The notes: generated by a model from the sequence alone, not told the origin. Numbered from the stretch's first letter, positions 15,487 through 24,503 are shown. The stretch is 35,624 nt of DNA from Flavobacteriaceae bacterium (GCA_020435965.1 JAGQYS010000010.1:76687-112310), one strand, 5' to 3'. Program-made: numbers and translations.

Positions 15487-18039
15487 TTGAAACAACCGCT
15501 TCTTAAAATATTGTTTTTCTTATTTATTGCGATTTTTATAACGTCATGCAACGTACTTAAAAGAGTTGGTGAAGATGATCAATTATTGGTTCAGAACACA
15601 TTAATGGTTGATGGTAAAAAAGAAAAATTTGAATCTGTAAATAACCTCATCAACCAGCAGCCAAACAGTAAATTATTAGGCTTTCCGCTACGTTTGCATA
15701 TTTACAATCTTGCCAGACCAGACAGAGATTCTTTATTTGATGCTTGGTTAAATGAAAACCCTAAAAGAAAAGAACGTCTCATTAAACGCTACTCTAAAAA
15801 ACAAGTTGATAAGCTAAAAGAATCTTCAATTGGTTTTAATAATTGGTTAAAAAAAACAGGAGAAGCACCAATTATAATTGATACTTCCAAAACAAATAAA
15901 AGTAAGCGCAACCTTGAAAAGTACTATTTTAAAAATGGTTGGTTTAATCGCGAAGTGTCCTATAGCATTGATTCTGTAGGTAAACAAAGAGCAGCAATTA
16001 CTTATAAAGTTAACAGGAAATCACCTTCTATACTAGACTCTATTTCAACCAAAATAGCATCTCCTATTATTGATTCCTTATATCAGTTAAACAAGTCAGA
16101 ATCTTTGCTTAAAGTTGGCGAACAGTTTAGAGATGTTAATTATGAAAACGAGCGTGAACGGCTAACAAGTGCTTTTAGAAATTCTGGAGCTTACCATTTT
16201 TCTCAAGATTATATCACTTTTGAAAATGATACCATTTTACCTGGAAACAATGTAAACGTAGAGGTGCAAATTGCCAATAGAATTATTAGAAATGAAGATT
16301 CTGTTGCTCATGTTCCTTTCAAGCTCTACAAAATAAAAGAAATAAATATTATTACTGACGAAAATGTGCAAAACCAAGGCACTCCGTTTTCAGACTCTAT
16401 TGCATATAAAAACTACAATTTATATAGTTACGATAAAATGCGATATCGATCAAAAGCTATTACTGATGCCATTTTTATTAACAAGGATAGTGTTTTTAGT
16501 GACCTAGACAGAACACGAACATATAGGCATCTGAATAATTTAAACACGTTTAAATATCCAAATATTGAATATGTTGAAAACTTAAATGACACTACATTAA
16601 CAGCCAACATTACTTTATCACCTAGAAAAAAATATGGTTTAGGTTTTGATGTTAATGTTTCACAAAGCAACATACAATCTGTTGGACTTTCTTTTAGTAC
16701 TTCATTGCGAATAAGAAATATTTTTAGAGGCGCAGAAACTTTAGAGATTTCTGGTCTGGGCGCAATTGGTGCTTCCAAAGATGGTTCAAATACTGACGAT
16801 CCATTTTTTGATATTAATGAGTTTGGTGGAGATGTAAAGTTAATTATCCCAAGGTTCTTTTTTCCTTTTAAAACAGATAAAATCATTCCAAAGTATATGT
16901 CGCCAAGCACCAGAATAAGTCTTGGATTTACAAGTCAGACTAACATTGGTTTAGATAAACAGACAGTTAATGGGATTTTTAACTACAGATGGAATCCAAG
17001 ACAAACCTTAAACCATAGTGTAGATCTCTTTAATACCCAATATGTAAGGAATTTGAACCCTGGAAACTATTTTAATGTCTACCAAAATAGTTTTAGTCGA
17101 CTTGAAAATATTGCTTTGGATGTTTACAACACACCATCAGAATTTATTTCTACAGATAACGAAGGAAACGAAAGCCTAATAAAATCAAAATCCGATGAGT
17201 TTATAAACCTCGTATTACAAGACAATGTTTTTCAAAATTCAAATCCTAATGAATATCAAACCGTAAATAACATTGATGAACGTAAAAAAAGATTAACTGA
17301 AGACAACCTTATTCTTGCTTCAAACTTTAGTTACATACTAGATAAACGTGAAAGTTTATTTGATAAAAGCTTTTCGATTTTTAGAGGAAAACTGGAACTT
17401 GCAGGAAATTTACTCGCTAACACGTCTAGGTTAATCGGACTTAATAAAAACTCTGAAGACAGATACGAAATTTTTGGTGTCGCCTATTCACAGTATATAA
17501 AAACCGAATTAGATTATGTAAAACATTGGTCTTTAGGTAGAAATAATGAATTTGCAACGAGAGCATTTATTGGAATTGCAATCCCTTACGGAAACTCAAA
17601 TAGCATTCCTTTTTCAAGAAGTTTCTTTGCTGGAGGTGCTAATGATAACAGAGCATGGACAGCCTATAATTTAGGTCCTGGAAGTTCAGACAGTAATAAT
17701 GAGTTTAACGAAGCCAATTTAAAACTAGCCTTTAGCCTTGAACATCGCTATAACCTTTTCGGAAACTTAAATGGAGCCTTTTTTGTTGATATTGGAAACA
17801 TTTGGAATGTTCTTGATAGTGAAGAAGATCCAAAAGCTACTTTTGATAGCCTTAGCTCTTTAAAAGATATTGCCATTGGCTCTGGTTTTGGATTACGTTA
17901 CGATTTTGGTTTTTTTGTTCTAAGAGGTGATATTGGTTTTAAAACTTATGATCCTTCACGAAATGAACAAAACAGGTGGTTTAAAGACTACAATTTTAGA
18001 AATGCTGTTTACAACATTGGTATAAACTACCCTTTTTAA
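15487..18039 (+). CDS. tamL: TamL, BamA/Omp85-family outer-membrane lipoprotein
   Basis: An 850-residue protein with a TTG start. The lipoprotein signal ends FITSC with the lipidated Cys at 21. POTRA-like repeats span about residues 130-390 (for example FKLYKIKEINIITDE) and an Omp85 barrel runs from about 390 to the end. GRNNEFATRAFIGIAIPYG, PFSRSFFAGGANDNRAW (the VRGF/IRGF-like loop-6 region) and GFGLRYDFGFFVLRGDIGFK are typical of surface-antigen D15 barrels. The lipidated TamA homologue of Bacteroidota is called TamL and works with TamB in outer-membrane assembly. No tamB follows here, so the partner lies elsewhere. The gene order after ubiE-porT-trmH agrees. Confidence 0.87.
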   Translation: MKQPLLKILFFLFIAIFITSCNVLKRVGEDDQLLVQNTLMVDGKKEKFESVNNLINQQPNSKLLGFPLRLHIYNLARPDRDSLFDAWLNENPKRKERLIKRYSKKQVDKLKESSIGFNNWLKKTGEAPIIIDTSKTNKSKRNLEKYYFKNGWFNREVSYSIDSVGKQRAAITYKVNRKSPSILDSISTKIASPIIDSLYQLNKSESLLKVGEQFRDVNYENERERLTSAFRNSGAYHFSQDYITFENDTILPGNNVNVEVQIANRIIRNEDSVAHVPFKLYKIKEINIITDENVQNQGTPFSDSIAYKNYNLYSYDKMRYRSKAITDAIFINKDSVFSDLDRTRTYRHLNNLNTFKYPNIEYVENLNDTTLTANITLSPRKKYGLGFDVNVSQSNIQSVGLSFSTSLRIRNIFRGAETLEISGLGAIGASKDGSNTDDPFFDINEFGGDVKLIIPRFFFPFKTDKIIPKYMSPSTRISLGFTSQTNIGLDKQTVNGIFNYRWNPRQTLNHSVDLFNTQYVRNLNPGNYFNVYQNSFSRLENIALDVYNTPSEFISTDNEGNESLIKSKSDEFINLVLQDNVFQNSNPNEYQTVNNIDERKKRLTEDNLILASNFSYILDKRESLFDKSFSIFRGKLELAGNLLANTSRLIGLNKNSEDRYEIFGVAYSQYIKTELDYVKHWSLGRNNEFATRAFIGIAIPYGNSNSIPFSRSFFAGGANDNRAWTAYNLGPGSSDSNNEFNEANLKLAFSLEHRYNLFGNLNGAFFVDIGNIWNVLDSEEDPKATFDSLSSLKDIAIGSGFGLRYDFGFFVLRGDIGFKTYDPSRNEQNRWFKDYNFRNAVYNIGINYPF

Positions 18040-18040
18040 T

Positions 18041-18062
18041 AAACAGATTTGTTTGTTTTTTT
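18041..18062 (+). terminator. Possible weak terminator after tamL
   Basis: The short stem AAACA/TGTTT (loop GATT) is followed by GTTTTTTTT just after the tamL stop. Only five AT-rich pairs form, so it is a marginal call. Confidence 0.35.
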
Positions 18063-18130
18063 GCAATCTTTTTCGACTTTATTTGTTAATTTCTAATCGG
18101 TTTATTAACCATAAATATCTAAAAAATCAT

Positions 18131-18138
18131 TACTTTTG
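18131..18138 (+). promoter_or_regulatory. -7 promoter element of fbaA
   Basis: TACTTTTG matches TAnnTTTG, 34 nt before the fbaA ATG. No clear -33 TTTG is seen at normal spacing. Confidence 0.5.
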
Positions 18139-18171
18139 AGGTCTAAATTTTCACTTTAAAAAACTACACAA

Positions 18172-19239
18172 ATGAGCCATAATATAAAACCAGGAGTTGC
18201 AACTGGAAAAGAAGTTCAAGCAATTTTTAAATTGGCAAAAGAAAAAGGATTTGCGCTTCCTGCAGTAAACGTTGTTGGATCTAACAGCATTAATGGAGTC
18301 TTAGAAACTGCAAGAGATTTAAATGCTCCTGTGATTATACAATTTTCAAATGGTGGTGGCGTTTTTAATGCTGGAAAAGGTTTGAGCAACGACAACCAGA
18401 AAGCCGCTATAGCAGGTTGCATTGCAGGCGCTAAACATATTCACTTATTGGCTGAAGCTTATGGTGTTCCAGTAATTTTACACACAGACCATTGTGCCAA
18501 AAAATTATTACCATGGATAGATGGTTTATTAGATGCTAGTGAGCAACATTTTAAGGAAACAGGAAAACCTTTATATAGCTCTCACATGATCGATTTAAGT
18601 GAAGAACCCATTGAAGAAAACATAGCTATTTGCAAAGAATACTTAGCGAGAATGAGCAAAATGGGAATGACTTTGGAAATTGAACTTGGTATAACAGGTG
18701 GTGAAGAAGATGGTGTGGACAACACAGATGTTGACGATTCAAAACTTTACACTCAACCGGAAGAAGTAGCCTATGCTTATAAAGAGTTAAGCAAAATAAG
18801 TAGCCAATTCACTATTGCAGCTGCATTTGGTAATGTTCATGGAGTATATAAACCTGGAAATGTAAAGCTAACACCAAAAATTTTAAAAAATTCTCAAGAA
18901 TATGTTTCTAAAAAATTTGGAGTAGGCCACAACCACATAGATTTCGTGTTTCATGGAGGTTCTGGCTCAACGGTTGAAGAAATTAGAGAAGCCATCGGTT
19001 ATGGCGTTATAAAAATGAATATTGATACAGACATGCAATATGCATTTATGAGTGGTGTAAGAGATTACATGAAAGAAAAAGAAGCGTATTTAAAATCGCA
19101 AATTGGTAATCCAGAAGGAGACGATGTACCAAATAAAAAACATTACGATCCAAGAGTATGGCTTCGTAAAGGTGAAAACACTTTTGTAGAACGCTTAAAG
19201 AAAGCTTTCGAAGATTTAAATAATGTAAATACATTATAA
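18172..19239 (+). CDS. fbaA: Class II fructose-bisphosphate aldolase
   Basis: This 355-residue zinc-dependent aldolase reversibly cleaves fructose 1,6-bisphosphate to DHAP and glyceraldehyde 3-phosphate. Family marks are HTDHCAKKLLPWIDG (zinc His and catalytic Asp), MTLEIELGITGGEEDGVD, GNVHGVYKPGNV (zinc His), FVFHGGSGST and MNIDTDMQYAF. It is of the long, E. coli FbaA-like type. accD starts 41 nt downstream across a small stem-loop (GTTTAG/CTAAAC at 19247-19262), so the two may share a transcript. In Bacteroidota it serves both glycolysis and gluconeogenesis. Confidence 0.96.
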   Translation: MSHNIKPGVATGKEVQAIFKLAKEKGFALPAVNVVGSNSINGVLETARDLNAPVIIQFSNGGGVFNAGKGLSNDNQKAAIAGCIAGAKHIHLLAEAYGVPVILHTDHCAKKLLPWIDGLLDASEQHFKETGKPLYSSHMIDLSEEPIEENIAICKEYLARMSKMGMTLEIELGITGGEEDGVDNTDVDDSKLYTQPEEVAYAYKELSKISSQFTIAAAFGNVHGVYKPGNVKLTPKILKNSQEYVSKKFGVGHNHIDFVFHGGSGSTVEEIREAIGYGVIKMNIDTDMQYAFMSGVRDYMKEKEAYLKSQIGNPEGDDVPNKKHYDPRVWLRKGENTFVERLKKAFEDLNNVNTL

Positions 19240-19280
19240 ATTTGTAGTTTAGCAACCTAAACAAATAACAACACTATCTT

Positions 19281-20144
19281 ATGGCAATGGCTTGGTTTAA
19301 ACGCAAAGATAAAGGGATTCATACACCTACTGAAGCTAAAAAAGACACACCAAAAGGTCTATGGTATAAATCACCTACTGGAAAAGTGATTGATACCGAC
19401 GAACTTGAAAAAAACTTTTATGTAAGCCCTGAAGATGGTTACCATGTAAGAATTGGTAGTAAAGAGTATTTCGAAATTTTATTTGATGAAGGAAAGTATA
19501 AAGAATTGGATGCAAACCTATCATCAAAAGATCCGCTCAAATTTGAAGACACTAAAAAGTATCCTGACCGCTTAAAAGCTGCAACTGAAAAAACCAAACT
19601 AAAAGATGCCATTAGAACTGCTGTTGGTAAATCAAAAGGGAACGATTTAGTTGTTGCTTGTATGGATTTTAGCTTTATTGGTGGCTCAATGGGAAGTGTT
19701 GTTGGCGAAAAAATTGTTAGAGCTGCAGATTATGCTTTAAAAAAGAAAATTCCATTTATGATTATTTCAAAATCTGGTGGAGCAAGAATGATGGAAGCTG
19801 CTTATTCATTAATGCAATTAGCAAAAACATCAGTAAAATTAGCACAATTAGCCGAAGCTAAAATTCCTTATATCTCATTATGCACAGATCCTACAACTGG
19901 TGGCACAACAGCATCTTTTGCCATGTTAGGTGATATTAATATCAGTGAGCCTGGAGCTTTAATTGGTTTTGCTGGCCCTCGTGTGGTTAGAGATACAACA
20001 GGAAAAGAACTACCTGATGGTTTCCAAACAGCAGAGTTTGTTTTAGAGCATGGCTTTTTAGATTTTATTTCACATAGAAAAGACCTAAAAAATAAAATAA
20101 ACCTTTATATAGATTTGATTTTAAATCAACCTTTAAGAGCATAA
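19281..20144 (+). CDS. accD: Acetyl-CoA carboxylase carboxyltransferase subunit beta
   Basis: A 287-residue AccD with the crotonase-type carboxyltransferase fold: [42 protein letters not shown] and [14 protein letters not shown]. With AccA, encoded elsewhere, it transfers carboxyl from biotin-BCCP to acetyl-CoA to make malonyl-CoA. The N-terminal region aligns with the zinc-ribbon of E. coli AccD (WYK ... ELEKN), but the four zinc Cys are replaced, with Ser31, Thr33/Gly34, Ser49 and Asp52 in those places, so the metal site is gone. The second Met (residue 3, 19287) is an alternative start. The stop overlaps the A-run of a strong terminator. Confidence 0.95.
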   Translation: MAMAWFKRKDKGIHTPTEAKKDTPKGLWYKSPTGKVIDTDELEKNFYVSPEDGYHVRIGSKEYFEILFDEGKYKELDANLSSKDPLKFEDTKKYPDRLKAATEKTKLKDAIRTAVGKSKGNDLVVACMDFSFIGGSMGSVVGEKIVRAADYALKKKIPFMIISKSGGARMMEAAYSLMQLAKTSVKLAQLAEAKIPYISLCTDPTTGGTTASFAMLGDINISEPGALIGFAGPRVVRDTTGKELPDGFQTAEFVLEHGFLDFISHRKDLKNKINLYIDLILNQPLRA

Positions 20145-20193
20145 AAAAAGCGAGCTACTTCGACAGGCTCAGCAACCGAAGGCTCGCTTTTTT
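20144..20193. terminator. Long terminator hairpin carrying a REP-like core
   Basis: Outer arms AAAAAAGCGAGC (20144-20155) and GCTCGCTTTTTT (20182-20193) pair perfectly. Inside, after a TA bulge, CTTCG (20158-20162) pairs with CGAAG (20177-20181). The apical part reads ACAGGCTCAGCAAC. The T-run on one side and A-run on the other let it act for both accD and the convergent lipoprotein gene. The inner CTTCGACAGGCTCAGC resembles a short motif I recall as dispersed in Bacteroidota genomes. Confidence 0.85.
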
Positions 20194-20208
20194 CATTAAT
20201 TAAAATTT

Positions 20209-21072
20209 CTAATTCAAGGTAATATCTATTACAGTTCCATTTGCAAAAGTAAAGGTTGCCTGATTATCACAATCACCTTCTCCATAGTCAAAAACTCCAG
20301 AGAAATTTGTACGCTCAACATCAACAGAGCCACTTACAAAATAATAGCAAATAACTTCTCTTCTTAAAGGAGTAAGCACCTCATAAGAATGTGTATTACC
20401 ATTAACGAAGGTTGTGGTCCAATGTCCTGTAACTTCAAACACATTATCACTCCAAACACCACTACCAAAACCTTCAACCCATTCCCTCACTTTAACACCA
20501 TTCCTAGAAGCTTGTGCTCCATTTGGCCATATTATAGTTATGTCAGTTGTTTTTGTGAACTGTGGATTGCCATTGTTATTAGATAGTACTTTCACAATGG
20601 TTTTACCACCAACAATGTTCTTATTATTAAAATAAAAATCTTCAAGAGTCTTAGAAATTGTAATCTGTTGTGCTTCTGGATCTCTGGTATAACTTAAAAT
20701 CATTTTACCTTTATACGTATTTCCGTTTACAACACATCCTTCTGTGCCAAAATCAATAGTGACTTCTCTGGTCATAGCTTCAATAACTAAAGTAATCGTT
20801 ACACATTCAGGGAGATTTGAAATATTTCTAACAGTATTGTTTTCATCATTTGCACTACCAGTTTCAGAATCCTCTTGCGCTTCATAAACTTGTATTGCAA
20901 TATCATCCATAGCGTCTGAAGCTCTATCAATTTCAGAGGACAATGCTACTTCTGAATAATCTTGCGTACCTTCTCCTTGTTCATCTGTATCATCATTGCT
21001 ACAGCCAGTAAATATAAGACCAACTACAACTAGAAACATCAATCCTTTGCTTGTTAATTTTAAATTTTTCAT
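20209..21072 (-). CDS. Putative surface-exposed lipoprotein, unknown function
   Basis: A 287-residue lipoprotein. Its signal peptide ends FTGC (lipidated Cys24). The next residues, SNDDTDEQGEG, resemble the acidic lipoprotein export signal of Flavobacteriaceae, so it is probably displayed on the cell surface. The rest is beta-rich with paired Cys (PECVTITL, GTEGCVVNG, EVICYYF, GDCDN) and a WNG-like repeat character. No enzyme motif is recognised. It converges on accD and is divergent from rpsO. Confidence 0.8.
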   Translation of the reverse strand: MKNLKLTSKGLMFLVVVGLIFTGCSNDDTDEQGEGTQDYSEVALSSEIDRASDAMDDIAIQVYEAQEDSETGSANDENNTVRNISNLPECVTITLVIEAMTREVTIDFGTEGCVVNGNTYKGKMILSYTRDPEAQQITISKTLEDFYFNNKNIVGGKTIVKVLSNNNGNPQFTKTTDITIIWPNGAQASRNGVKVREWVEGFGSGVWSDNVFEVTGHWTTTFVNGNTHSYEVLTPLRREVICYYFVSGSVDVERTNFSGVFDYGEGDCDNQATFTFANGTVIDITLN

Positions 21073-21168
21073 AATAGTTTTTTTTTATGTTAATATAATG
21101 TTAAGACCTAATCATTTACAAAAGGTTTAATACCGTTTATCGAAAAGATTTAATCTAGTACTTAAACG

Positions 21169-21198
21169 TTTGTAAATCATTATTATTTATTATATTTG
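21169..21198 (+). promoter_or_regulatory. rpsO promoter (TTTG-N18-TATATTTG)
   Basis: TTTG at 21169-21172 and TATATTTG at 21191-21198 are 18 nt apart. Both elements and the spacing fit the Bacteroidota housekeeping promoter. The tRNA-Arg promoter in this window has the same architecture and spacing. Confidence 0.8.
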
Positions 21199-21203
21199 CA
21201 CCT

Positions 21204-21222
21204 TGATTCGAAAATCGAGTCA
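21204..21222 (+). promoter_or_regulatory. Stem-loop in the rpsO 5' leader
   Basis: TGATTCGA and TCGAGTCA (one T-G pair) form an 8-bp stem around an AAA loop, close to the expected transcription start. S15 represses its own mRNA through leader structures in several bacteria, so this is a candidate control element. No such site is known to me for this clade. Confidence 0.4.
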
Positions 21223-21253
21223 GTACATAACAATCATTTACAACAATATTAGC

Positions 21254-21523
21254 ATGTATTTAGATCAAAAAGAAAAAGAAGCCATCTTTAAAAAACACGG
21301 CAAAAATGCAAAGGATACAGGATCCTCTGAAGGACAAATTGCATTATTCACTTACAGAATTAATCACTTAACTGAGCACTTAAAAAATAATCGTAAAGAT
21401 TTTAATACTGAGCGTTCATTAGTAAAATTAGTAGGTAAGCGTCGTGCTTTATTGGATTACTTAGCAAAGAAAGATATTTTAAGATATCGTGCCATAGTAA
21501 AAGAATTAGGATTAAGAAAATAA
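21254..21523 (+). CDS. rpsO: 30S ribosomal protein S15
   Basis: The 89-residue uS15 has the usual length. It shows the family's DTGSSEGQIALFTYRINHLTEHLK, the KDFNTERSLVKLVGKRRALLDYL rRNA-binding loop and the final IVKELGLRK. It binds the 16S rRNA central-domain three-way junction early in 30S assembly. The start MYLDQKEKEAIF is chosen because it gives the canonical length; an upstream TTG at 21203 would overlap the leader stem-loop. It is followed by its own terminator and then pnp, the same order as in many bacteria. Confidence 0.97.
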   Translation: MYLDQKEKEAIFKKHGKNAKDTGSSEGQIALFTYRINHLTEHLKNNRKDFNTERSLVKLVGKRRALLDYLAKKDILRYRAIVKELGLRK

Positions 21524-21530
21524 TCAGATT

Positions 21531-21554
21531 AAGAGGCTTTTTAGCCTCTTTTTT
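21531..21554 (+). terminator. rpsO terminator
   Basis: The perfect 8-bp stem AAGAGGCT/AGCCTCTT with a TTTT loop is followed by TTTT, 7 nt after the rpsO stop. Confidence 0.85.
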
Positions 21555-21609
21555 GTTTAGCATAACTCAAACAAAAAGAGTATAAAATTTGTAAATAAGA
21601 AGCTATATT

Positions 21610-21730
21610 CCAAACAAAGTTTGGAGAAAAAGGTTTTTCATTGGTCAGGCATTTATGCCATCACAAACAACTACACAACAACACAACGACCATTGTTTAA
21701 CATGAAACTGACATGCATTATATTGTCAGT
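21610..21730 (+). promoter_or_regulatory. Structured 5' leader of pnp
   Basis: The 225-nt rpsO-pnp gap contains CCAAAC/GTTTGG (21610-21624, loop AAA) and a 7-bp stem ACTGACA/TGTCAGT (21707-21730, loop of 10) ending 18 nt before the pnp ATG. An unpaired CA/AC-rich stretch (about 21663-21690) separates them. In E. coli PNPase represses its own mRNA after processing of a leader stem, so a similar role is possible here. No exact TAnnTTTG box is present in the gap. Confidence 0.4.
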
Positions 21731-21748
21731 AATAGAATTAAAAAATTT

Positions 21749-24004
21749 ATGATTCCAAAAGTTTTTAAAGAGGTCATAGACCTTGGTGATGGAAGAGAAA
21801 TTTCCATCGAAACCGGAAAATTAGCAAAACAAGCTCATGGTAGCGTTGTAGTGCAATCTGGAAAATGTATGTTACTATGTACCGTTGTTTCCAATTATAA
21901 GCAAAGTGATGTAGACTTTTTACCACTTACTGTAGATTATCGTGAGAAGTTTGCAGCTGCAGGACGTTATCCTGGAGGTTTCTTTAAAAGAGAAGCCAGA
22001 CCAAGTGATGGCGAAGTTTTAACGATGCGTTTAGTAGATAGATGTTTACGTCCATTATTTCCAAAAGATTATCATGCTGAAACTCAGGTAATGATCCAAT
22101 TAATGTCTCATGACGATGACGTAATGCCTGATGCTATGGCAGGATTAGCCGCTTCAGCTGCCATACAACTGTCTGACATTCCTTTTGAAACACCAATCTC
22201 TGAAGTAAGAGTTGGACGTGTTAATGGCGAATTTATCATTAACCCAACACAAGCTCAATTATTAGAATCTGACATCGATATGATGATTGGTGCTAGTGCA
22301 GATTCAGTAATGATGGTTGAAGGTGAAATGAAAGAAATTTCAGAAGAAGAAATGACTGAAGCCATTATGGCTGCTCATGAAGCCATTAAAATACAGTGTG
22401 CTGCTCAAGTAAAACTTGCTGAGGCATTCGGTAAAAAAGAAACTCGTGAGTATGAGCCAGAAAGAGAAGACGAAGACTTAGCAAAGAAAATTCATGATAT
22501 GGCATACGATAAAGTGTATGCTGTAGCAAAAGCAGGTTCTTCAAAACACGAAAGAGGTGCTGCATTTGCTGAAATTAAAGAAGAAATAAAGGCTACGTTC
22601 ACAGAAGAAGAGCTAGAAGATGTTGGCGGTTTAGTGTCTAAATATTACAGTAAAGCCGAAAAAGCTGCAGTAAGAGATTTAACCTTAAACGAAGGTTTAC
22701 GTTTAGATGGACGTAAAACAACCGAAATTAGACCAATTTGGTGTGAGGTAGATTATTTACCATCTACACATGGTTCATCAATTTTTACTCGTGGTGAAAC
22801 TCAAGCTTTGGCAACAGTTACGTTAGGTACTTCTCGTGATGCAAATTTAATTGATATGCCTTCACTTGTAGATGAAGAACGTTTCTATTTACATTATAAC
22901 TTCCCTCCTTTTTCAACTGGAGAAGCAAGACCAATTCGTGGTACATCAAGACGTGAGGTTGGACATGGAAACTTAGCACAACGTGCTTTAAAAGGAATGA
23001 TTCCAGATGATTGTCCATATACTGTTCGTGTAGTAAGTGAAGTATTAGAATCTAACGGTTCGTCTTCTATGGCTACTGTATGTTCTGGTACTATGGCATT
23101 AATGGATGCTGGTGTTCAGTTAAAGAAACCTGTTTCTGGTATTGCTATGGGATTAATTTCTGATACTGAAACTGGAAAATATGCTGTACTTTCAGATATA
23201 TTAGGTGATGAAGATCATTTAGGTGATATGGACTTTAAAGTAACTGGAACCGCTGATGGCATTACAGCTTGCCAAATGGATATTAAAGTAAAAGGATTAT
23301 CCTACGAAATTCTAGTAAAAGCTTTAAAACAAGCAAGAGATGGTCGTTTACATATTCTTGATAAATTGGTTGAAACAATTGCTCAACCTAATGCAGATGT
23401 TAAAGCTCATGCTCCAAAAATGATTACAAGAAGAATTCCTAACGAATTTATTGGAGCTCTTATTGGTCCTGGTGGAAAAGTGATTCAAGAATTACAAAAA
23501 GAAACAAAAACCACTATTGTAATTAATGAAGACCCTGAAACTGAAGAAGGTATTGTAGAAATTTTAGGTACTGATCAAGATGGTATAGATGCCGTTTTAG
23601 CTCATATTGAAGCCATGCTTTTTAAACCAGAAGTTGGAAGCATTTACGAAGTAAAAGTCATTAAGATGTTGGATTTTGGTGCTGTGGTTGAATATACCGA
23701 AGCTCCAGGAAACGAAGTCTTATTACACGTAAGCGAATTGGCTTGGGAACGTACAGAAAACGTTAGTGATGTGGTAAACATGGGAGACGTTTTTGACGTA
23801 AAATACTTTGGTGTTGATCCTAGAACGAAGAAAGAAAAAGTATCTAGAAAAGCCATTTTACCTAAACCAGAGGGTTTTAAAGAAAGACCTCCAAGAGATA
23901 ATAACAATAATCGTGGTGGTGGACGTGACAATCGTGGCAGAGACAATCGTGGACGCGATAATCGTCGTGACGATAGAAAGCCTAGAGATAATAACAGAGA
24001 TTAA
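21749..24004 (+). CDS. pnp: Polyribonucleotide nucleotidyltransferase (PNPase)
   Basis: A 751-residue trimeric 3'-5' phosphorolytic exoribonuclease for mRNA decay. Domains in order: RNase PH 1 (residues ~1-230), an alpha-helical linker, RNase PH 2 (~310-545, with [15 protein letters not shown] and the [21 protein letters not shown] active-site region), KH (~555-615, [12 protein letters not shown]) and S1 (~620-695, [21 protein letters not shown]). A low-complexity Arg/Gly/Asn/Asp tail follows, with repeated DNRGR units. The start MIPKVFKEV is typical for the clade; an upstream ATG at 21713 lies in the leader stem and is rejected. Confidence 0.97.
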   Translation: MIPKVFKEVIDLGDGREISIETGKLAKQAHGSVVVQSGKCMLLCTVVSNYKQSDVDFLPLTVDYREKFAAAGRYPGGFFKREARPSDGEVLTMRLVDRCLRPLFPKDYHAETQVMIQLMSHDDDVMPDAMAGLAASAAIQLSDIPFETPISEVRVGRVNGEFIINPTQAQLLESDIDMMIGASADSVMMVEGEMKEISEEEMTEAIMAAHEAIKIQCAAQVKLAEAFGKKETREYEPEREDEDLAKKIHDMAYDKVYAVAKAGSSKHERGAAFAEIKEEIKATFTEEELEDVGGLVSKYYSKAEKAAVRDLTLNEGLRLDGRKTTEIRPIWCEVDYLPSTHGSSIFTRGETQALATVTLGTSRDANLIDMPSLVDEERFYLHYNFPPFSTGEARPIRGTSRREVGHGNLAQRALKGMIPDDCPYTVRVVSEVLESNGSSSMATVCSGTMALMDAGVQLKKPVSGIAMGLISDTETGKYAVLSDILGDEDHLGDMDFKVTGTADGITACQMDIKVKGLSYEILVKALKQARDGRLHILDKLVETIAQPNADVKAHAPKMITRRIPNEFIGALIGPGGKVIQELQKETKTTIVINEDPETEEGIVEILGTDQDGIDAVLAHIEAMLFKPEVGSIYEVKVIKMLDFGAVVEYTEAPGNEVLLHVSELAWERTENVSDVVNMGDVFDVKYFGVDPRTKKEKVSRKAILPKPEGFKERPPRDNNNNRGGGRDNRGRDNRGRDNRRDDRKPRDNNRD

Positions 24005-24023
24005 ATAAACTTAGTCTTTTAAC

Positions 24024-24058
24024 AAAAAACCTCACAAACTTAATTGTGAGGTTTTTTT
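24024..24058 (+). terminator. pnp terminator
   Basis: The stem AAAAAACCTCACAA/TTGTGAGGTTTTTT with a 6-nt loop ends in a T-run, 20 nt after the pnp stop. Confidence 0.88.
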
Positions 24059-24121
24059 ATTTCAAACGTTAAAACCCGTTAAAAATTTGGATTTTCCATA
24101 AATTTTGCTATCTTACTAGCT

Positions 24122-24496
24122 ATGACATTTAACGATAAACAAGAACATTCAGAATTTCTTGAAGCCTCTGTTAACTATTTACAAAACTTAGGTTACGAGA
24201 ACATTAAAGCAGACCTCGAAGGTTATGAAACGCCAAAATCTTATCACAAAAAAGGAAGTGATGTAACCATTACACCTGATATTGTTGCTGAAAAAGAAGG
24301 CAGAAAACACATTTTTGATATTAGCTTAAAAACCTCTAAAACAAATTTATTAAAGTCTAAGTGGATTTTCTTAAACACTTTAAGTGCCCTTAAGTCTCAT
24401 CGTTTCAAGTTAATAACTACTCGTGGGCATTACAAATTCACAGATGAAATGCTAAGTGATATTAACCTGACAGATAAAAAATTAATAAAACTCTAA
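24122..24496 (+). CDS. Conserved-looking small cytoplasmic protein, possibly nuclease-like fold
   Basis: A 124-residue soluble protein with no signal peptide or membrane segment. An N-terminal helix (HSEFLEASVNYLQNLGY) is followed by strands around TPDIVAEKEG and HIFDISLKTSK. A helix (LNTLSALKS) and a final strand (KLITTRG) come after. The order helix-strand-PD-strand-D-x-x-x-K recalls PD-(D/E)xK nuclease-like folds, but the (D/E)xK triad is not exact (DISLK), so this is only a suggestion. It stands between pnp and the primary sigma gene on the same strand, with no regulatory motif that stands out. Confidence 0.65.
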   Translation: MTFNDKQEHSEFLEASVNYLQNLGYENIKADLEGYETPKSYHKKGSDVTITPDIVAEKEGRKHIFDISLKTSKTNLLKSKWIFLNTLSALKSHRFKLITTRGHYKFTDEMLSDINLTDKKLIKL

Positions 24497-24503
24497 AAAT
24501 TTT

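Noticed and set aside
16428-16910. 160-codon minus-strand frame opposite tamL
   Set aside because: It is a shadow of the Omp85 barrel gene, with no start context, promoter or family resemblance.
21661-21693. CA/AC-rich stretch read as a repeat array
   Set aside because: Imperfect low-complexity leader sequence with no regular unit or spacer; not a CRISPR or satellite.
21713-21748. N-terminal extension of pnp
   Set aside because: The upstream ATG sits within a leader stem, and the typical PNPase start MIPKVFKEV begins at 21749.
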